This document shows, in pieces, positions 46,381 to 56,896 of a DNA stretch of 64,000 bases. Origin of the DNA: Perognathus longimembris pacificus (taxonomy: Eukaryota; Chordata; Mammalia; Rodentia; Heteromyidae); NCBI RefSeq assembly GCF_023159225.1, contig NC_063171.1, positions 1,054,001-1,118,000 of the forward strand. The letters are read 5' to 3'. Each line of letters opens with the position of its first letter. Within the stretch, counting starts at the first letter, position 1. The notes under the pieces are model-generated. The model was not told where the DNA came from. It saw nothing but the letters and a program-made list of their open reading frames with translations, and did not search any database. The position numbers and the translations under genes are program-made.

Positions 46381-47303
46381 CATGGGCTGAAGGGCTGCCT
46401 TTGCCTCTGCCTATAATATACCCATTCTGTAAAACAAAGTTCCTTTATAAACCCCTCATGGTCACTGCCTTGCTATTTGGTGCATTAGGACAAGGTGTCA
46501 AGGACCTGACATGCAGAACCCTTGCAGTTCACTCCTCTCCCCTAACACTTTTGTTTCAACAAGGCAAAGCAAATTACATTCCCAAAACTAACATAACTTG
46601 TGCAGGACTATACTGAAGTTAATCTGTAGTGTGGAAGCAAAGGGAAAGTTTACTGACTCTCAAAGCACAAGCTCATTCTATCAGCCTATTGGCCTTTTCC
46701 AAAGACAACTGGTCCTCCAAACTGATCAGTCATTCCCAAGATGTGCTTTAGACTACATGTCAATGCAGTGATAATGCACATTCTTAACTCATATGATCTC
46801 TAAAATATGTGGATGGTTCCATTGGCTTAACATACTAATGATTCTCTGTGTTACAAGCATACAAAACAAGGTATATCATAAAAAGAGAACATCATGGAAA
46901 GAATTTCCCTCACAAAAGATGCTTGTCAGCATTAGAAAACAATTTTAAAACAAGGCATTAGAAATATCTTTTATTCCACTGATGAGTCATGGTGTGAAGA
47001 AGAGAGAGACTCATAGCAAACAAAGGTTTAGACTTTTAAGTGATTTTCTAAATTAGATAGGTCAAACATCTACTAAAGTGCTTTTTCATCTCTCAGCTCC
47101 AAGTTAGCAAGAATTTCAAAAATATGACTATAACTCCCCACACCCAATATGAGCCTATGCATGAACCTGAGAGCCCTCTAGAGAGCACCGTGCAGGGCTC
47201 CCATCTGTGTTCTGCATAGAAGAAAAGCCACGTTAGGCACTTGAAAGAGACTTTTGCCTTCCACATTGGCTAACATGCTTCCTTTCTCTCCCACTGGAGA
47301 TTA
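46381..47303. other. Unassigned sequence
   Basis: Nothing recognised. A 99-codon + frame (46317-46616) has no motif. Confidence 0.4.
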
Positions 47304-47309
47304 CACGCC

Positions 47310-47843
47310 TGTGAGACACTTTCACCCTTGTGCATGTTCCGCCCTGTCCCGAGGGTGGAACAGCTGGAGTGTGGCCTCACGTGCAAGCCTTGGACTGTGT
47401 GTAGATGCGAAGACGCCCTTCCCCCACCTAACGCTTAAATGAGGAAGCAGGACAAGCGGGCGTTCTTGGGGAAAGCTTCTTGGAATTACGCCGATTTAAT
47501 CAGGGGAGGGGTTTATATGACAGTAATGGCAGCAGGAAGGGGAGGGATTTGGAGTGGCTAACTAGGCACAGTGATAGGCTGATTATGAGCTGTCCATCAC
47601 AGTGACGTCATGGAACTTCCCCCAGAGGCAGAGATCACTGCCCACAGGACCACCCCCTGGGTTCCACCCGGTGCCATTTTGACATACATGTGCTCCGAGA
47701 TGGGAGGCATGGCTAGTTAGAGCCGCCTTTCCGGTTCCAGACCCGGGGTGAAGGTAGGAGTGAACAACAGCCACACAGCCCCAGGGCAGGAGAAGGGGCG
47801 GCCTCTCGGGACCGCCCCCTCAATGCCAAGCCAATGCCCAACA
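47310..47843 (-). mobile_element. ERV-B 3' LTR
   Basis: 534 bp. On the minus strand it starts TGTTGGGCATTGG and ends GGGTCTCACA, the TG...CA termini of a retroviral LTR. It pairs with the copy at 52843-53373 and differs from it at roughly 40 positions by eye. A 212-bp central block (47427-47638) has only about two differences. Confidence 0.93.
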
Positions 47844-47866
47844 TCTTCCCCTTCTGTTTTTTTAAA
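47844..47866 (-). promoter_or_regulatory. ERV-B polypurine tract
   Basis: On the minus strand, aaaaaacagaaggggaaga lies directly against the TG start of the 3' LTR. This is the position and composition of the primer for plus-strand DNA synthesis. Confidence 0.85.
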
Positions 47867-49190
47867 TAGCAGGACGCGCTGTAAACATAAGGTACATGTA
47901 GGCATGAGGCAAATGTTGACATAAGATATATGTGGGGCCTCTTCCACAAAGGGCGGGGGGGGGGGGGTAAGTGAAGGGGCCACCCATTTGGCTCAGTCTG
48001 GAGAAATTGGAGGTCTTAGCCCATTTCTGCACCACTCAAGATAATGCAGACAGCATTCCCCTCTTCTGGCAGTGAGGTAGAAGCAGGTTCAAGCTTTGGC
48101 GGCTCTGTTGGTCCACAGCAGCCAAGGCGCTGGTAATTTAACACATGTGGTTAGTAAAACATTTTATCATAAACATTGAAGTAAGGTGCTAAACCCTTAC
48201 GCCTATCTCATAAACATTTTATCATAAACATTGAGGCAAGGTGTCAAAAACCTCAACTCCTATTTCCCTCCAACTAGAACCCCTAAGTTTAGCAGCAGGG
48301 GAGAGACAAAAGGGAAACAACAATGTAATAATCCTTTCCAGTTCTTTTGCAAAGCTGCAGGCAATAGTGCCACAGCAAAACATTGCGCCACAGAGACTCC
48401 AAGATGGAGTCCAGGAAGCAAGCAGGGCCGGTGCTGGTCCACCACTGATGTACTCAGGCAGGCTTCCCATATTTCCATGGAAGAGCACGAAGAAATCCAC
48501 CACGGTCTTTGTTTTCCTAGAGAGAACAAGGAGAAGACATTTCTTCAGAGCGAATGCTCCGGGCTTAGTTCCCCAACCGGGAAGGCATATGTAAAGTCCC
48601 TTCCCGCACTTATTTGGGGAGATTTAAAAATTTTAGTGTAAATTTAAGATATTTAATGTAAGCATTGCTGTCTTTAACTGGTCATGGGGGCTGTTCGCCC
48701 CCCCCCTTTTTGTTTTAATTAATGACAGAGGAGGGCACCAGGCTGGGAGTATGGGCGGAGGTCATCTCTTCTGGAACTACTTCCTGCTGAAAGGGGGCAA
48801 AGTAGTCAGGGGCCCCTGGTTTGTCATATGGCCTGGTACCGTCCAGTTTGGTTGGTAAGAGTCCTCATCATTACTACACGAATGGTTATTAGGGCCAGAG
48901 GGTGTTATGGTCTCCTCTGGACAACTCCTGTAGCTTGGGCCCATGAGGAAGTCCCTAGGGCTGGGGCCTCCAGGGTCCAGATCTGCGCTGGGCACAGCAG
49001 TGTAGAAAGATGATGACCTTCAACTAAACCTAACAATGCCTAAATTACCTTTGTAGGCCTAGATATTAATAAAGGCATTTTTAGATCCACAAGCTTTCTT
49101 TCCTGAACAATTATGCTAGCTCAAAATTCACTACCAGTTAGAGCTTTGAGTAGATGCAGAGGTTGGGATTTTTAAACTATCCCCCACTTA
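47867..49190 (-). other. ERV-B 3' interior, no intact gene
   Basis: Several minus frames of 70-93 codons exist (for example 48222-48503 and 48777-48995), and the latter has a Thr/Pro/Asn-rich sequence. None is assignable with confidence. A 13-G run lies at 47955-47967. Confidence 0.45.
48157..48265. repeat. 55-bp tandem duplication in ERV-B
   Basis: The text cattttatcataaacattga, then aaggtg..aaa, begins at 48160 and again at 48215. The two copies have a few differences. Confidence 0.8.
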
Positions 49191-49194
49191 ACAA

Positions 49195-49800
49195 ACTTAG
49201 CTTTATTACCTACTATCACAGATGACTGGCAAGTTCCTGTCCAGTTACAAAGTAGATAGACATGGGCAATAAAAGGCATGCTTACGAATTATTTTCCTAG
49301 GACCTCCCGGCTCTGATTAACTTTTGAAAGGCCAAAAGGAGTGACTCTAGGATCTGACACCATCTCTGCCATCCAAGCAGTGGCTTGCTGCCTCTGGATG
49401 CTCCATCCTTTTTGTCCCAGGAGTGACTTTTCCATGCTGGTGTAAATGCACCTTTGGCATTTCTCTTGGTCCATCACTGGACTTGGACTCAGGGCCTGAG
49501 TGCTGTCCCTCACCTCTCCAGCTCAAGACTAGCACCCTACCACTTTGAGCCTCAGAGTGACTCACGACTCTATTCCCAGCACTTCTGCTGGCTAACTGGA
49601 CATGAAGACTCTCCCAGGGACATTTCTCTGCCTGCGTTGGCTTTGAGCTGCAGATTTTAGATCAATGAGTCTTACAAGAGGCCACTTTACTCCAATTAAA
49701 AGCAACAAGGTGGTCCACACAGAAGTAGTTTTTAAGCATGCTCTTACCTGGAACTTGTTAAGGGCCAATGTTACATCTTGACAAACTTGTAGGGGTCAAC
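49195..49800 (-). pseudogene. ERV-B block homologous to ERV-A interior, possibly env
   Basis: The minus strand aligns colinearly with ERV-A 3090-3490 once the SINE at 49467-49670 is removed. Shared text includes cttaacaagttccaggtaag (49743-49762 versus 3106-3125), ggtgtcagatccta (49349-49362 versus 3353-3366), cagagcc.gga.gtc, taagcatgc and caggaactt. In ERV-A the block lies just upstream of an env-like remnant, so it may be surface-subunit sequence. Stop codons interrupt every frame. Confidence 0.6.
49467..49670 (-). mobile_element. B1/ID (Geo-type) composite SINE inside ERV-B
   Basis: + strand: catcactggacttggactcagggcctgagtgctgtccctc...agctcaagactagcaccctacc...ggctaactggacatg...cctgcgttggctttgagctgc. 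It splits the block shared with ERV-A, so it inserted after the provirus formed. Confidence 0.8.
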
Positions 49801-52574
49801 TGTCCTTTTCTGTGGGCCTGCTGGAAATTGTTACCAAAAAAACCTACAAACAAACTGGGATGGCAATTAAATACTCATTTTGGTTGCCATAATTTTCCTT
49901 TTCTCACTTTACAAATATCATTTAGGATAATTTTTATTTTCAAATCTCACATCTAGAAATCCAATTTGTTTTAATTTAAAGTCTTTAATATTTACTCTTT
50001 AGCTCTCTGGCTGCTCAAATTCTTTATGTAGAAATGCATTCTTGATTTTCAAAGCCTTTTTACTAACCTCTGTTTTAACACTAACACTTTAGCTCTTATC
50101 TGCATTGGAAAAACTCTGAAGCTTACGGGCATTCTGAAACCAGGTACTGCCCTTTGCCTCCGGGCTGCCTGTTTTAAAAGAGCCTTTTTTTTTTCTTCAG
50201 TCCCAGTTACTGCACGACCTTTGAACTCAAATGAAAATTTTTCCTTAATGCAAGAATTACAATTACAAAATTAGAAATACTTATCCATTCAGCTTTCCAA
50301 TAAATTAGTGAGAAATGTTAGCCCATTTTGCCATTTCTTCCTACGTACAGAGAGTTAATGAGAGTTTACTGTTATCTCCATTAGTTTAATATATATACTT
50401 TACAATACTTGCCTGATTATATGTAACTTAAGATAGTTATGAGTCTTACTTATTACATCACAGTATACACATAGAATTCAGTACCTGAATCATTAAACTG
50501 ATATCCAAAACAATTGTATCAAAAGTACTTTTAACAGTGTTCACCTGAATTACAAACACAAGAAATCCAGTCTCAGCATCTTTGCTTTTTCAATACATCC
50601 AAATTGCAAAAATAGCACAGGAATCAAATCACATCAGATAAATAAACTTTTTAACCATTTAAAAAAACTTTTTTAATTCTTAGTATCTCTCAAGGGGCAG
50701 TTTTAGAAATTTCACTCAAATCATTTATTTTTACCACCAGGTTTTCAAAGTTCACCTGAAAACAAGAGACAGAAGAAAGGCCTCCATTAGCCTGTCTTAC
50801 CTAACAGCCTATCTCCATCCAACACCTCAGAGCCTGATGAACTGTCTTGGTGCCATCTTGTCCTCTTTTACCATGAATGGACACCCCCTTTTGGCTGTCC
50901 TACCACATGGATTCCCTCCAGGGCCTGTGCCACTGCATGGGCTGGCTAAGCTGCACCTTTGCCGTATCACCCCTCATTTCTGAGGATAGGCACACAGGCC
51001 TGTCGTAGATTTTTTCCTGTCCTTTCCTATTGGTCTTTGACTGAGAAACCCAAGCAGTTTGGGAACAGACTGTGGAGGCTTCCTGCCACAGTCCATGCAG
51101 CTAGCACACATGTTGACCTGTATCCTATGAAGCAAAATGTTAATCTTGGGTCATGAAATTCTGGGATAATAGTTACATTTGTATAAAATGACTCTGATCC
51201 CTTGATCTTAAGGAGTTTATGAGAGCACAGGAGAGAAAAATGGAAAAGCAAAATCTTAGTCTATACCAAAGAATTGTCATGAACAGATGTACACTTGACT
51301 TTTAACATAAGAAATAACACACTGGTTTAACTTTTAACATAAGGAATAACACTGGTTTTACATTATTGCACTTATACCACATGCTGTATATTAGAACTTT
51401 TGGAGTTTTACTTAGACACATTTGCTAGCCCCCCAAACAATTCGTTTCGGTTTAAAACCTAGGGTTCTTTTTTGCTGTAACCCCACCCGCAGGCTGTAAG
51501 GGAAAGTTTAACACAGAACTTAAGCGAGTTAACGTAGTGGTTAAAGAGGGAAGAACTTTTAAACCATGATGCTAGATTTTACATATTTTACCCACAAACA
51601 GATAAGACAGACAGACACATACATGCAGACAAACGGCTGTGCACAAGCTTTGGGTGCGCTTAGAAAAATCTCTGAAATGGCCATGTAAGTTTTCTGGAAT
51701 TCCAGTGGCAAAATGGTATTATTTTGCCCATATACTAGAACCATGTGGTCAGTTAAAAAACAAAACCTTTTATAGGAAACAAAGATTTTCACAGATTCAG
51801 GCTCATGTTGCAGACTGCAGACAGGCTGCTGGAATCTCACAGCCCCACCCAGGAATGCAGCACCTGGGGTGCCACCTGGGGTGAGGGTGGGAGGAGCCCA
51901 CCAGCCAAAACCTTTCCTTTGTCCACCAAAAGCTCCGAGTTTAAGTGAATCCCCAAACTTATGAAACATCAATAGCAAAAACCTAAAGCCTTCGTGTGTC
52001 TTTCAAAGCAGATTAGCCAACAACAGATGTCAGGTATCCCAGGCTTCAGAAGCGGGGGGAGGGAGCAGGGGCAGGCCAGCCTCCAAAAAATGGTGTGCGC
52101 TGCCAGGCCTGCCATCAGGTGGGGGAGACATTCGGGATCCAGCTCGGCGCCGCTGCTGCCTTGCCAGGCCTCAGAAGCAGGAAGGGGGAAGGACAAGTAG
52201 TACAGGCAGCCAGGCCAAACGAGGCACATGCTGCTGCCGCCACCACCCCACGCGTCCCGGAACCACCACTGGCAAATCGGAACCCAGTCCCATCCCAGAC
52301 CTGCAGGCGAGCTCATCTCCCCGGGCAGCAGAAAATCTGTGCCTCTCCCTAGCAGCCAGTTTAAAAAGGCCAGCAGCATGTTCTGAAGTTTTCCAGGCTC
52401 TCTTGGCCTGAGTGGCCGAAAAATTCAATCCGGTATTTTGGAGAGTGAACCTCAGAATTTTAAAAGGCGAGTCTCTCCATCTACTTTGGCTCTGCCCCAT
52501 CTTCCCTACAGATGGATGGGGGGACTACACACCCAGAAAATACGATCCACGATCCAAGGGATTATGGGTAGCTC
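49801..52574 (-). other. ERV-B central interior and 5' leader
   Basis: AT-rich, stop-filled sequence from 49801 to about 51500, then more GC-rich sequence (about 52000-52360) toward the primer-binding site. Minus frames at 51559-51978 (139 codons) and 51969-52379 (136 codons) resemble no gag protein that I can recognise. If coding sequence was ever present it is unrecognisable. Confidence 0.5.
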
Positions 52575-52590
52575 AAAAATCTACGTTTCC

Positions 52591-52794
52591 ATGGGCTGGG
52601 GATATAGCCTAGTGGCAAGAGTGCCTGCCTCGGATACACGAGGCCCTAGGTTCGATTCCCCAGCACCACATATACAGAAAACGGCCAGAAGCGGCGCTGT
52701 GGCTCAAGTGGCAGAGTGCTAGCCTTGAGCGGGAAGAAGCCAGGGACAGTGCTCAGGCCCTGAGTTCAAGGCCCAGGACTGGCAAAAAAAAAAA
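52591..52794 (+). mobile_element. IDL-Geo SINE, young (subfamily A), inside ERV-B leader
   Basis: Full-length dimeric SINE with a perfect B box (ggttcgattcc), the best conserved of the six here. Perfect 16-bp duplication aaaaatctacgtttcc at 52575-52590 and 52795-52810. Subfamily A markers: ctcggatacacgagg and gagcgggaagaagcc. It sits about 30 bases from the primer-binding site of ERV-B, so it postdates the provirus. Confidence 0.95.
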
Positions 52795-52822
52795 AAAAAT
52801 CTACGTTTCCCGTGGGCTCTTT

Positions 52823-52840
52823 GCCCCACATTGGGCGCCA
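52823..52840 (-). promoter_or_regulatory. ERV-B primer-binding site (lysine tRNA type)
   Basis: The minus strand reads TGGCGCCCAATGTGGGGC, two bases downstream of the 5' LTR end. This is one base from the known tRNA-Lys(1,2) primer-binding sequence. It fixes the orientation of the provirus and suggests a betaretrovirus-like class. Confidence 0.92.
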
Positions 52841-52842
52841 TA

Positions 52843-53373
52843 TGTGAGACCCTTTCACCCTTGCGCGTGTTCTGCCCCATCCATGGGTGAAACAGCTGGA
52901 GTGTGGCCTCACGTGCAAGCCTTGGACTGTGTGTAGATGCGAAGAAGCCCCTCCCCCACCTAACGCTTAAATGAGGAAGCAGGACAAGCGGGCGTTCTCG
53001 GGGAAAGCTTCTTGGAATTACGCCGATTTAATCAGGGGAGGGGTTTATATGACAGTAATGGCAGCAGGAAGGGGAGGGATTTGGAGTGGCTAACTAGGCA
53101 CGGTGATAGGCTGATTATGAGCTGTCCATCACAGTGACGTCATGGAACTTCCCCCAGAGGCAGAGATCACAGCCCACAGGACTGCCCCTGGGTTCCAACC
53201 GGTGCCATTTTGACATACATGTGCTCCGAGACGGGAGGCGGGGCTAGTTAGAGCCACCTTTTCGGTTCCGGACCCTTGGAAAAGGTAGGAGTGGCTAACA
53301 GCCACACAGCCCCAGGGCGGGAGAAGGGGCGGCCTCACATGACCACCCCTCAATGCCAAGCCAATGCCCAACA
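52843..53373 (-). mobile_element. ERV-B 5' LTR
   Basis: 531 bp, TG...CA termini on the minus strand. A TATA-like box (catataaaccc, about 53041-53051) and an attaaa (53027-53032) lie in the conserved central block, along with a cgtca (CRE-like tgacgtca) at about 53135-53142. These could be the promoter and polyadenylation elements, although their mutual spacing is tight. Confidence 0.93.
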
Positions 53374-53379
53374 CACACC

Positions 53380-53759
53380 CTCAAGCAAGACTTTTTATTT
53401 GCTCAAGTGTATCAGTATAGCATGAATGTTAACTCATGATTGGCTAATACTTGAGGTGATTATATCAAATGACATGTTTTAAAATTGCAATTTAAATGTA
53501 ACTTTACAGAAAAGAGTCATCAAATCCACATATATTCTCTCTTGCAATGGAGAGACTTGGGCTTTGACAGGCAGAAGAACCTATGTTGGAATTCCCACGG
53601 TGTCTTTCAATGATCAGGGTTTCCTTGGATGAGCTGCTTGACTACCGCGAAAGGCAATGTCACCATAGGAAAGTGGGGGCACTAATTCCTTCCATGTGCA
53701 CTTGCCAAATCCTGGGAAGTGATTAGTGACTTTGCCCACTTCCTAACAATTTACTTCTG
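53380..53759. other. Unassigned sequence
   Basis: Nothing recognised. Confidence 0.4.
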
Positions 53760-54073
53760 CCATGTCTCTCTGTTTCTTTCTTTCTCTCTCTTTCTTTCTT
53801 CCTTCCTTCCTTTCTTTCTTTTTTTCTTTCTTTCTTCCTTCCTTCCTTCCTTCCTTCCTTCCTTCCTTTCTTCCTTCCTTTCCTTCCTTTCCTTTCCTTC
53901 CTTTCCTTCCTTCCTTCCTTCCTTCCTTCCTTCCTTCCTCCCTTCCTCCCTTCCTTCCTCCCTTCCTTCCTCTTTCCCTTCTTCCTTTCTTCCTCCCTCC
54001 CTCCCTTGCTCCCTCCCTTCCCCTCTCACTCTCTCTCTTTCTCTCTCTCTCTTTCTTTCTTTCTCTTCTCTCC
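53760..54073 (+). repeat. Polypyrimidine (CTTT/CTTC/CCCT)n tract
   Basis: About 310 bases of nearly pure C/T that change unit several times, ending at the 3' side of a minus-strand SINE. Open frames across it (S/F/L/P or E/K/R/G repeats) are composition artefacts. Confidence 0.97.
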
Positions 54074-54265
54074 TGTGTGTGCTGGTCCTGGGGCTTGGAC
54101 TCAGGACCTGCATACAGGTCAAGGCTAATATTCTACCACTTGAGCCATAGCTCCACTTTGCCTTCTTAGTAGTTAATTAGAGGTAAGAGTCTCAGGGACC
54201 TTCTTGCTCAGGCTGGCTTCAAACCTCAATCCACATATCTCAGCCTACTGAGTAGCTAGGCTTCC
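54074..54265 (-). mobile_element. B1/ID (Geo-type) composite SINE
   Basis: + strand: gtgctggtcctggggcttggactcaggacctgc...caaggctaatattctaccacttgagccatagctcc...agttaattagaggtaagagtctc...tcagcctactgagtagctagg. Confidence 0.85.
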
Positions 54266-54485
54266 TCCTCATTTTTATCCTCCTCTTCTTCTCCTCCTAA
54301 CATACAGTTATACCTTACATTTTCATATTAAATTATATTTTCATCTTCTGCTTGGCAATTTTCACACACACACATTTCCTTCTATTTTGTATTATCTACT
54401 ACATGCTTGCATTACTAGATCACAATTTATTTTTGAATGTCTGAGTATTCTAACAGTTTTTCTTTGTAATGAAGATTGTATTTTT

Positions 54486-54687
54486 TTTTTTTTTTGGCCA
54501 GTTCTGGGGCTTGGACTCAGGGCCTGAGCAATGTCCCTGGTTTCTTTTTGCTCAAGGCTAGCACTCTGTGACTTGAGCCACAGCACCACTTCTGGCCATT
54601 TTCTGTATATGTGGTGCTGGGGAATTGAACCCAGGGCCTCATGTATATGAGGCAAGCACTCTTGCCACTAGGCCATATCCCCAGCCA
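54486..54687 (-). mobile_element. IDL-Geo SINE, young (subfamily B)
   Basis: Minus-strand copy with an A tail (T at about 54481-54496). The duplication gaagattgtatttt lies at 54471-54484 (overlapping the tail) and 54688-54701. Subfamily B markers are gagcaaaaagaaacc and a catatacatgagg variant. Confidence 0.93.
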
Positions 54688-54732
54688 GAAGATTGTATTT
54701 TGACTCTTTCTTGCTTAGTTTAGTTTTGGTTT

Positions 54733-54930
54733 GGGGAAGTAATGGAAGTTTGAACTGAGGGCCTTGCATCTGATTGGAAGTGCACCCTAGTTCTTAGAGC
54801 TTTCTGTCCCCTTTGGCCTTACTTATTATTTTTTTCAGATAGAGTCTTGCATTTTCTGTCTGGGCCTACACAAACCATGATCCTCTTATCTACTCTTGCT
54901 GCCTAGCTGAGATTACAGTTTTGATTGAGA
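54733..54930 (-). mobile_element. B1/ID composite SINE, diverged
   Basis: + strand: tggaagtttgaactgagggccttgcatctg...gcctagctgagattacag. A second B1-like left half in the same orientation follows at about 54945-55050 (tctagactggccttgaaccatgac). Confidence 0.65.
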
Positions 54931-55050
54931 TTGATCATGGAGACAAAGTTAGGTCGGTGGGGTCTCTCAAACTTTCTGTCTAGACTGGCCTTGAACCATG
55001 ACACTCCTACTTTCCATCTCCCCAGAAGCTAGAAGTGTCTAATCCCAGTC

Positions 55051-56084
55051 CCCTTTGATTGGTCTCTACCGCTTATTTTTCTCCTGTCTTGACTTGGATG
55101 TAGTAATGAAACTTGGTATTATATTTCAGATCCAGAGGATTTATGGAAGTGTCAAAGGAAGAAGTTAAAAAAGACTAGAGCTCCGGCCAGTTGTGCCACT
55201 GAGGATGTTTTTTTGTATGAAGTCCGTTGCTGTGCACCTGCCTCTCTGTTCCTTCCAGGGAGACTCTTCCCAAATACACTGAGGCTTGACTCACATCCTC
55301 AGCTGTTCCTCCTGGGGACAGAGGGTGCTGCAGTTCACTGAGCAGGAAGTCAGTTACTAAGCTCAGAAACCACCCTTACTGCAAGGTCCTGTCATTGAAG
55401 TGCTATTTATCCCAGGCTGTCAGAGACGATCTATTAATAGAGGTGTGGAATGGAACAGAGACTAAATATAATATACTGAGCCCTCCCATGGTATTCAAGC
55501 TCTGGATGCCCTTGAAGTACTGAAGGTCTACCTTTGGCAAAGCCAAACTTGTTCCCCTCACAATGACTCTCTACTAGCTGGTGTGCACAGTTAACAAGGT
55601 GCCAAGAGGAAAGAAGCTGTGAGGCATTAGAGTGTCAGCACGCCATGGCGAGGCATGATAAGGAGAGATAGCCATGGCTTCTTGATTTGATAATAATACA
55701 CCACAAAGAACTCTTTTCTAAAATGACAATAAAATAAAGCATTTATGTTTAGTTATTTGTCCACTCAATGAGCATTGTAAATATTTTTAACTTTGTGCCT
55801 GATGTGTTATACTATTCTAAAAGCTAGAAATACAAGTTAGAGACCAGCACACATGTTTTCATAAATCTTGGTGTATGTGTGGTGTGGTTAGGTACTGGGG
55901 CTTGTACGGGTCTCATGTACCTGCTTGTTTACAGCTGGTACACCTTCATTTCCATGAGCTCTTTATTCTGGGAAGGTTTTTGGTGATTTTGGAAGGAAAC
56001 CATTTGAATTTGGAAAACCATTTTTCAGCTCACAGTGAAGTAAGGAGACTGGGTCTGTGCCTTCCATAGAGAACTGGCCCTTGA
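55051..56084. other. Mostly unassigned sequence
   Basis: A short ID-like fragment on the minus strand is possible at 55885-55935 (gtactggggcttgtacgggtctcatg), and a weak MIR/L2-like hint lies at 55795-55850. No gene recognised. Confidence 0.35.
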
Positions 56085-56335
56085 TTTCCCCTGATGTTTC
56101 CCTCGATGGGTTGCTTTTCCATTAGGTTTAAGTGTCCTCACATGGTTTGCTTTGCTCATTTGTAACACTTCTGTTGGCTTTAATTCCACACACCTTGTGT
56201 GGTCTTGGCCTATGTAAGCTTTGTGTTAGTGACATTCGGGGCTGCTAGTCTTTGAGACAAGAGTCTGCCAGTGGTCCTCTGGCTCCACCAATAAAAACTC
56301 ATGATTTGGTCTTTTAATTGGTGGCTTCTCTATTT
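56085..56335 (+). mobile_element. LTR-like 3' half
   Basis: The string ggtcctctggctccaccaataaaaactc, followed by tggtcttttaattggtggcttc, resembles the R/U5 junction of a gammaretrovirus-type LTR. Its upstream limit is not visible and no partner copy exists in the window. Confidence 0.4.
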
Positions 56336-56369
56336 CTTGTGACTGAGTTTCCTTAAAACAGTTTTATTT

Positions 56370-56540
56370 AGGAGGTTGAGATAAGGAGAATCAAAGTTTG
56401 AAGCCAGCCCAGGCAGAGAAGTCCATAAGACTCCATTTCAAAAATAAGCAGTAAAAAGACAGGCTAGAGATGTGTCACAGTGGTAATATACCAGCTAAGC
56501 AAGTGCAAGACACTGAGTTCAAACCAGGGTACTATCAGAA
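56370..56540 (+). mobile_element. B1/ID composite SINE
   Basis: Shows ggaggttgagataaggagaatc, gaagccagcccaggcagagaagtccataagactcc and an ID-like half without insertion (agctaagcaagtgcaagacactgagttcaaaccagggtac). Confidence 0.8.
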
Positions 56541-56681
56541 AAAGAAAAAAAATTTTAAAGGAGGAGGAGGAGAAGAAAGTGGAGAAGGAGAAGAAGAAGG
56601 AGGAGGAGGAAGAGGAGGAAGAGAAGGAGAAGATAGAGAAGGAGAAGAATGAGGAGGAGAAGGAGGAGGAGGAGAACTATT
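56541..56681 (+). repeat. Polypurine (GGA/GAA)n tract
   Basis: About 140 bases of A/G growing out of the A-rich 3' end of the preceding SINE. Confidence 0.95.
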
Positions 56682-56896
56682 TTCAATGTCAAGAAGGAAG
56701 ATACTAAAGTTTTAATCCACAATTAAACTAATTTCCTAATTGTTACCATCTGTGGGCTACACAAATGGTTTTGTCTCCCCTGGCCTGCCAGCCACCAGAA
56801 ACAGATATTTCACAGAGCATTGGCCATTGTATACTTTTAGAGACCAAATTAATTAGAAAAGTCTTTTCCTCAAAAATGATTCTTTAAGTTCCCCTC
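56682..56896. other. Unassigned sequence
   Basis: Nothing recognised. Confidence 0.4.

Larger units (their letters stand above)
47304..53379 (-). mobile_element. ERV-B: class II provirus, non-coding interior
   Basis: Complete proviral structure on the minus strand: 5' LTR 52843-53373, primer-binding site 52823-52840, interior, polypurine tract and 3' LTR 47310-47843. A 6-bp target duplication flanks it (cacgcc at 47304-47309, cacacc at 53374-53379, one CpG-type transition apart). The 6-bp duplication and lysine-type primer site point to the ERVK/betaretrovirus-like class. The 5-kb interior has no recognisable gag, protease, reverse transcriptase or integrase, so it resembles the non-autonomous ETn-like elements of mouse in organisation, not demonstrably in sequence. 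Decayed env-like sequence is possible near 49.2-49.8 kb. Two SINEs have inserted. Confidence 0.88.

Noticed and set aside
48777..48995. Minus-strand Thr/Pro/Asn-rich frame of 72 codons as an ERV-B protein
   Set aside because: Position fits a viral 3' gene, but I could not match it to a family and neighbouring frames are closed.
53751..54122. Minus-strand Arg/Glu/Lys/Gly-repeat frame of 123 codons, and + strand Ser/Phe/Leu frames of up to 143
   Set aside because: These are translations of a polypyrimidine tract with no stop codons.
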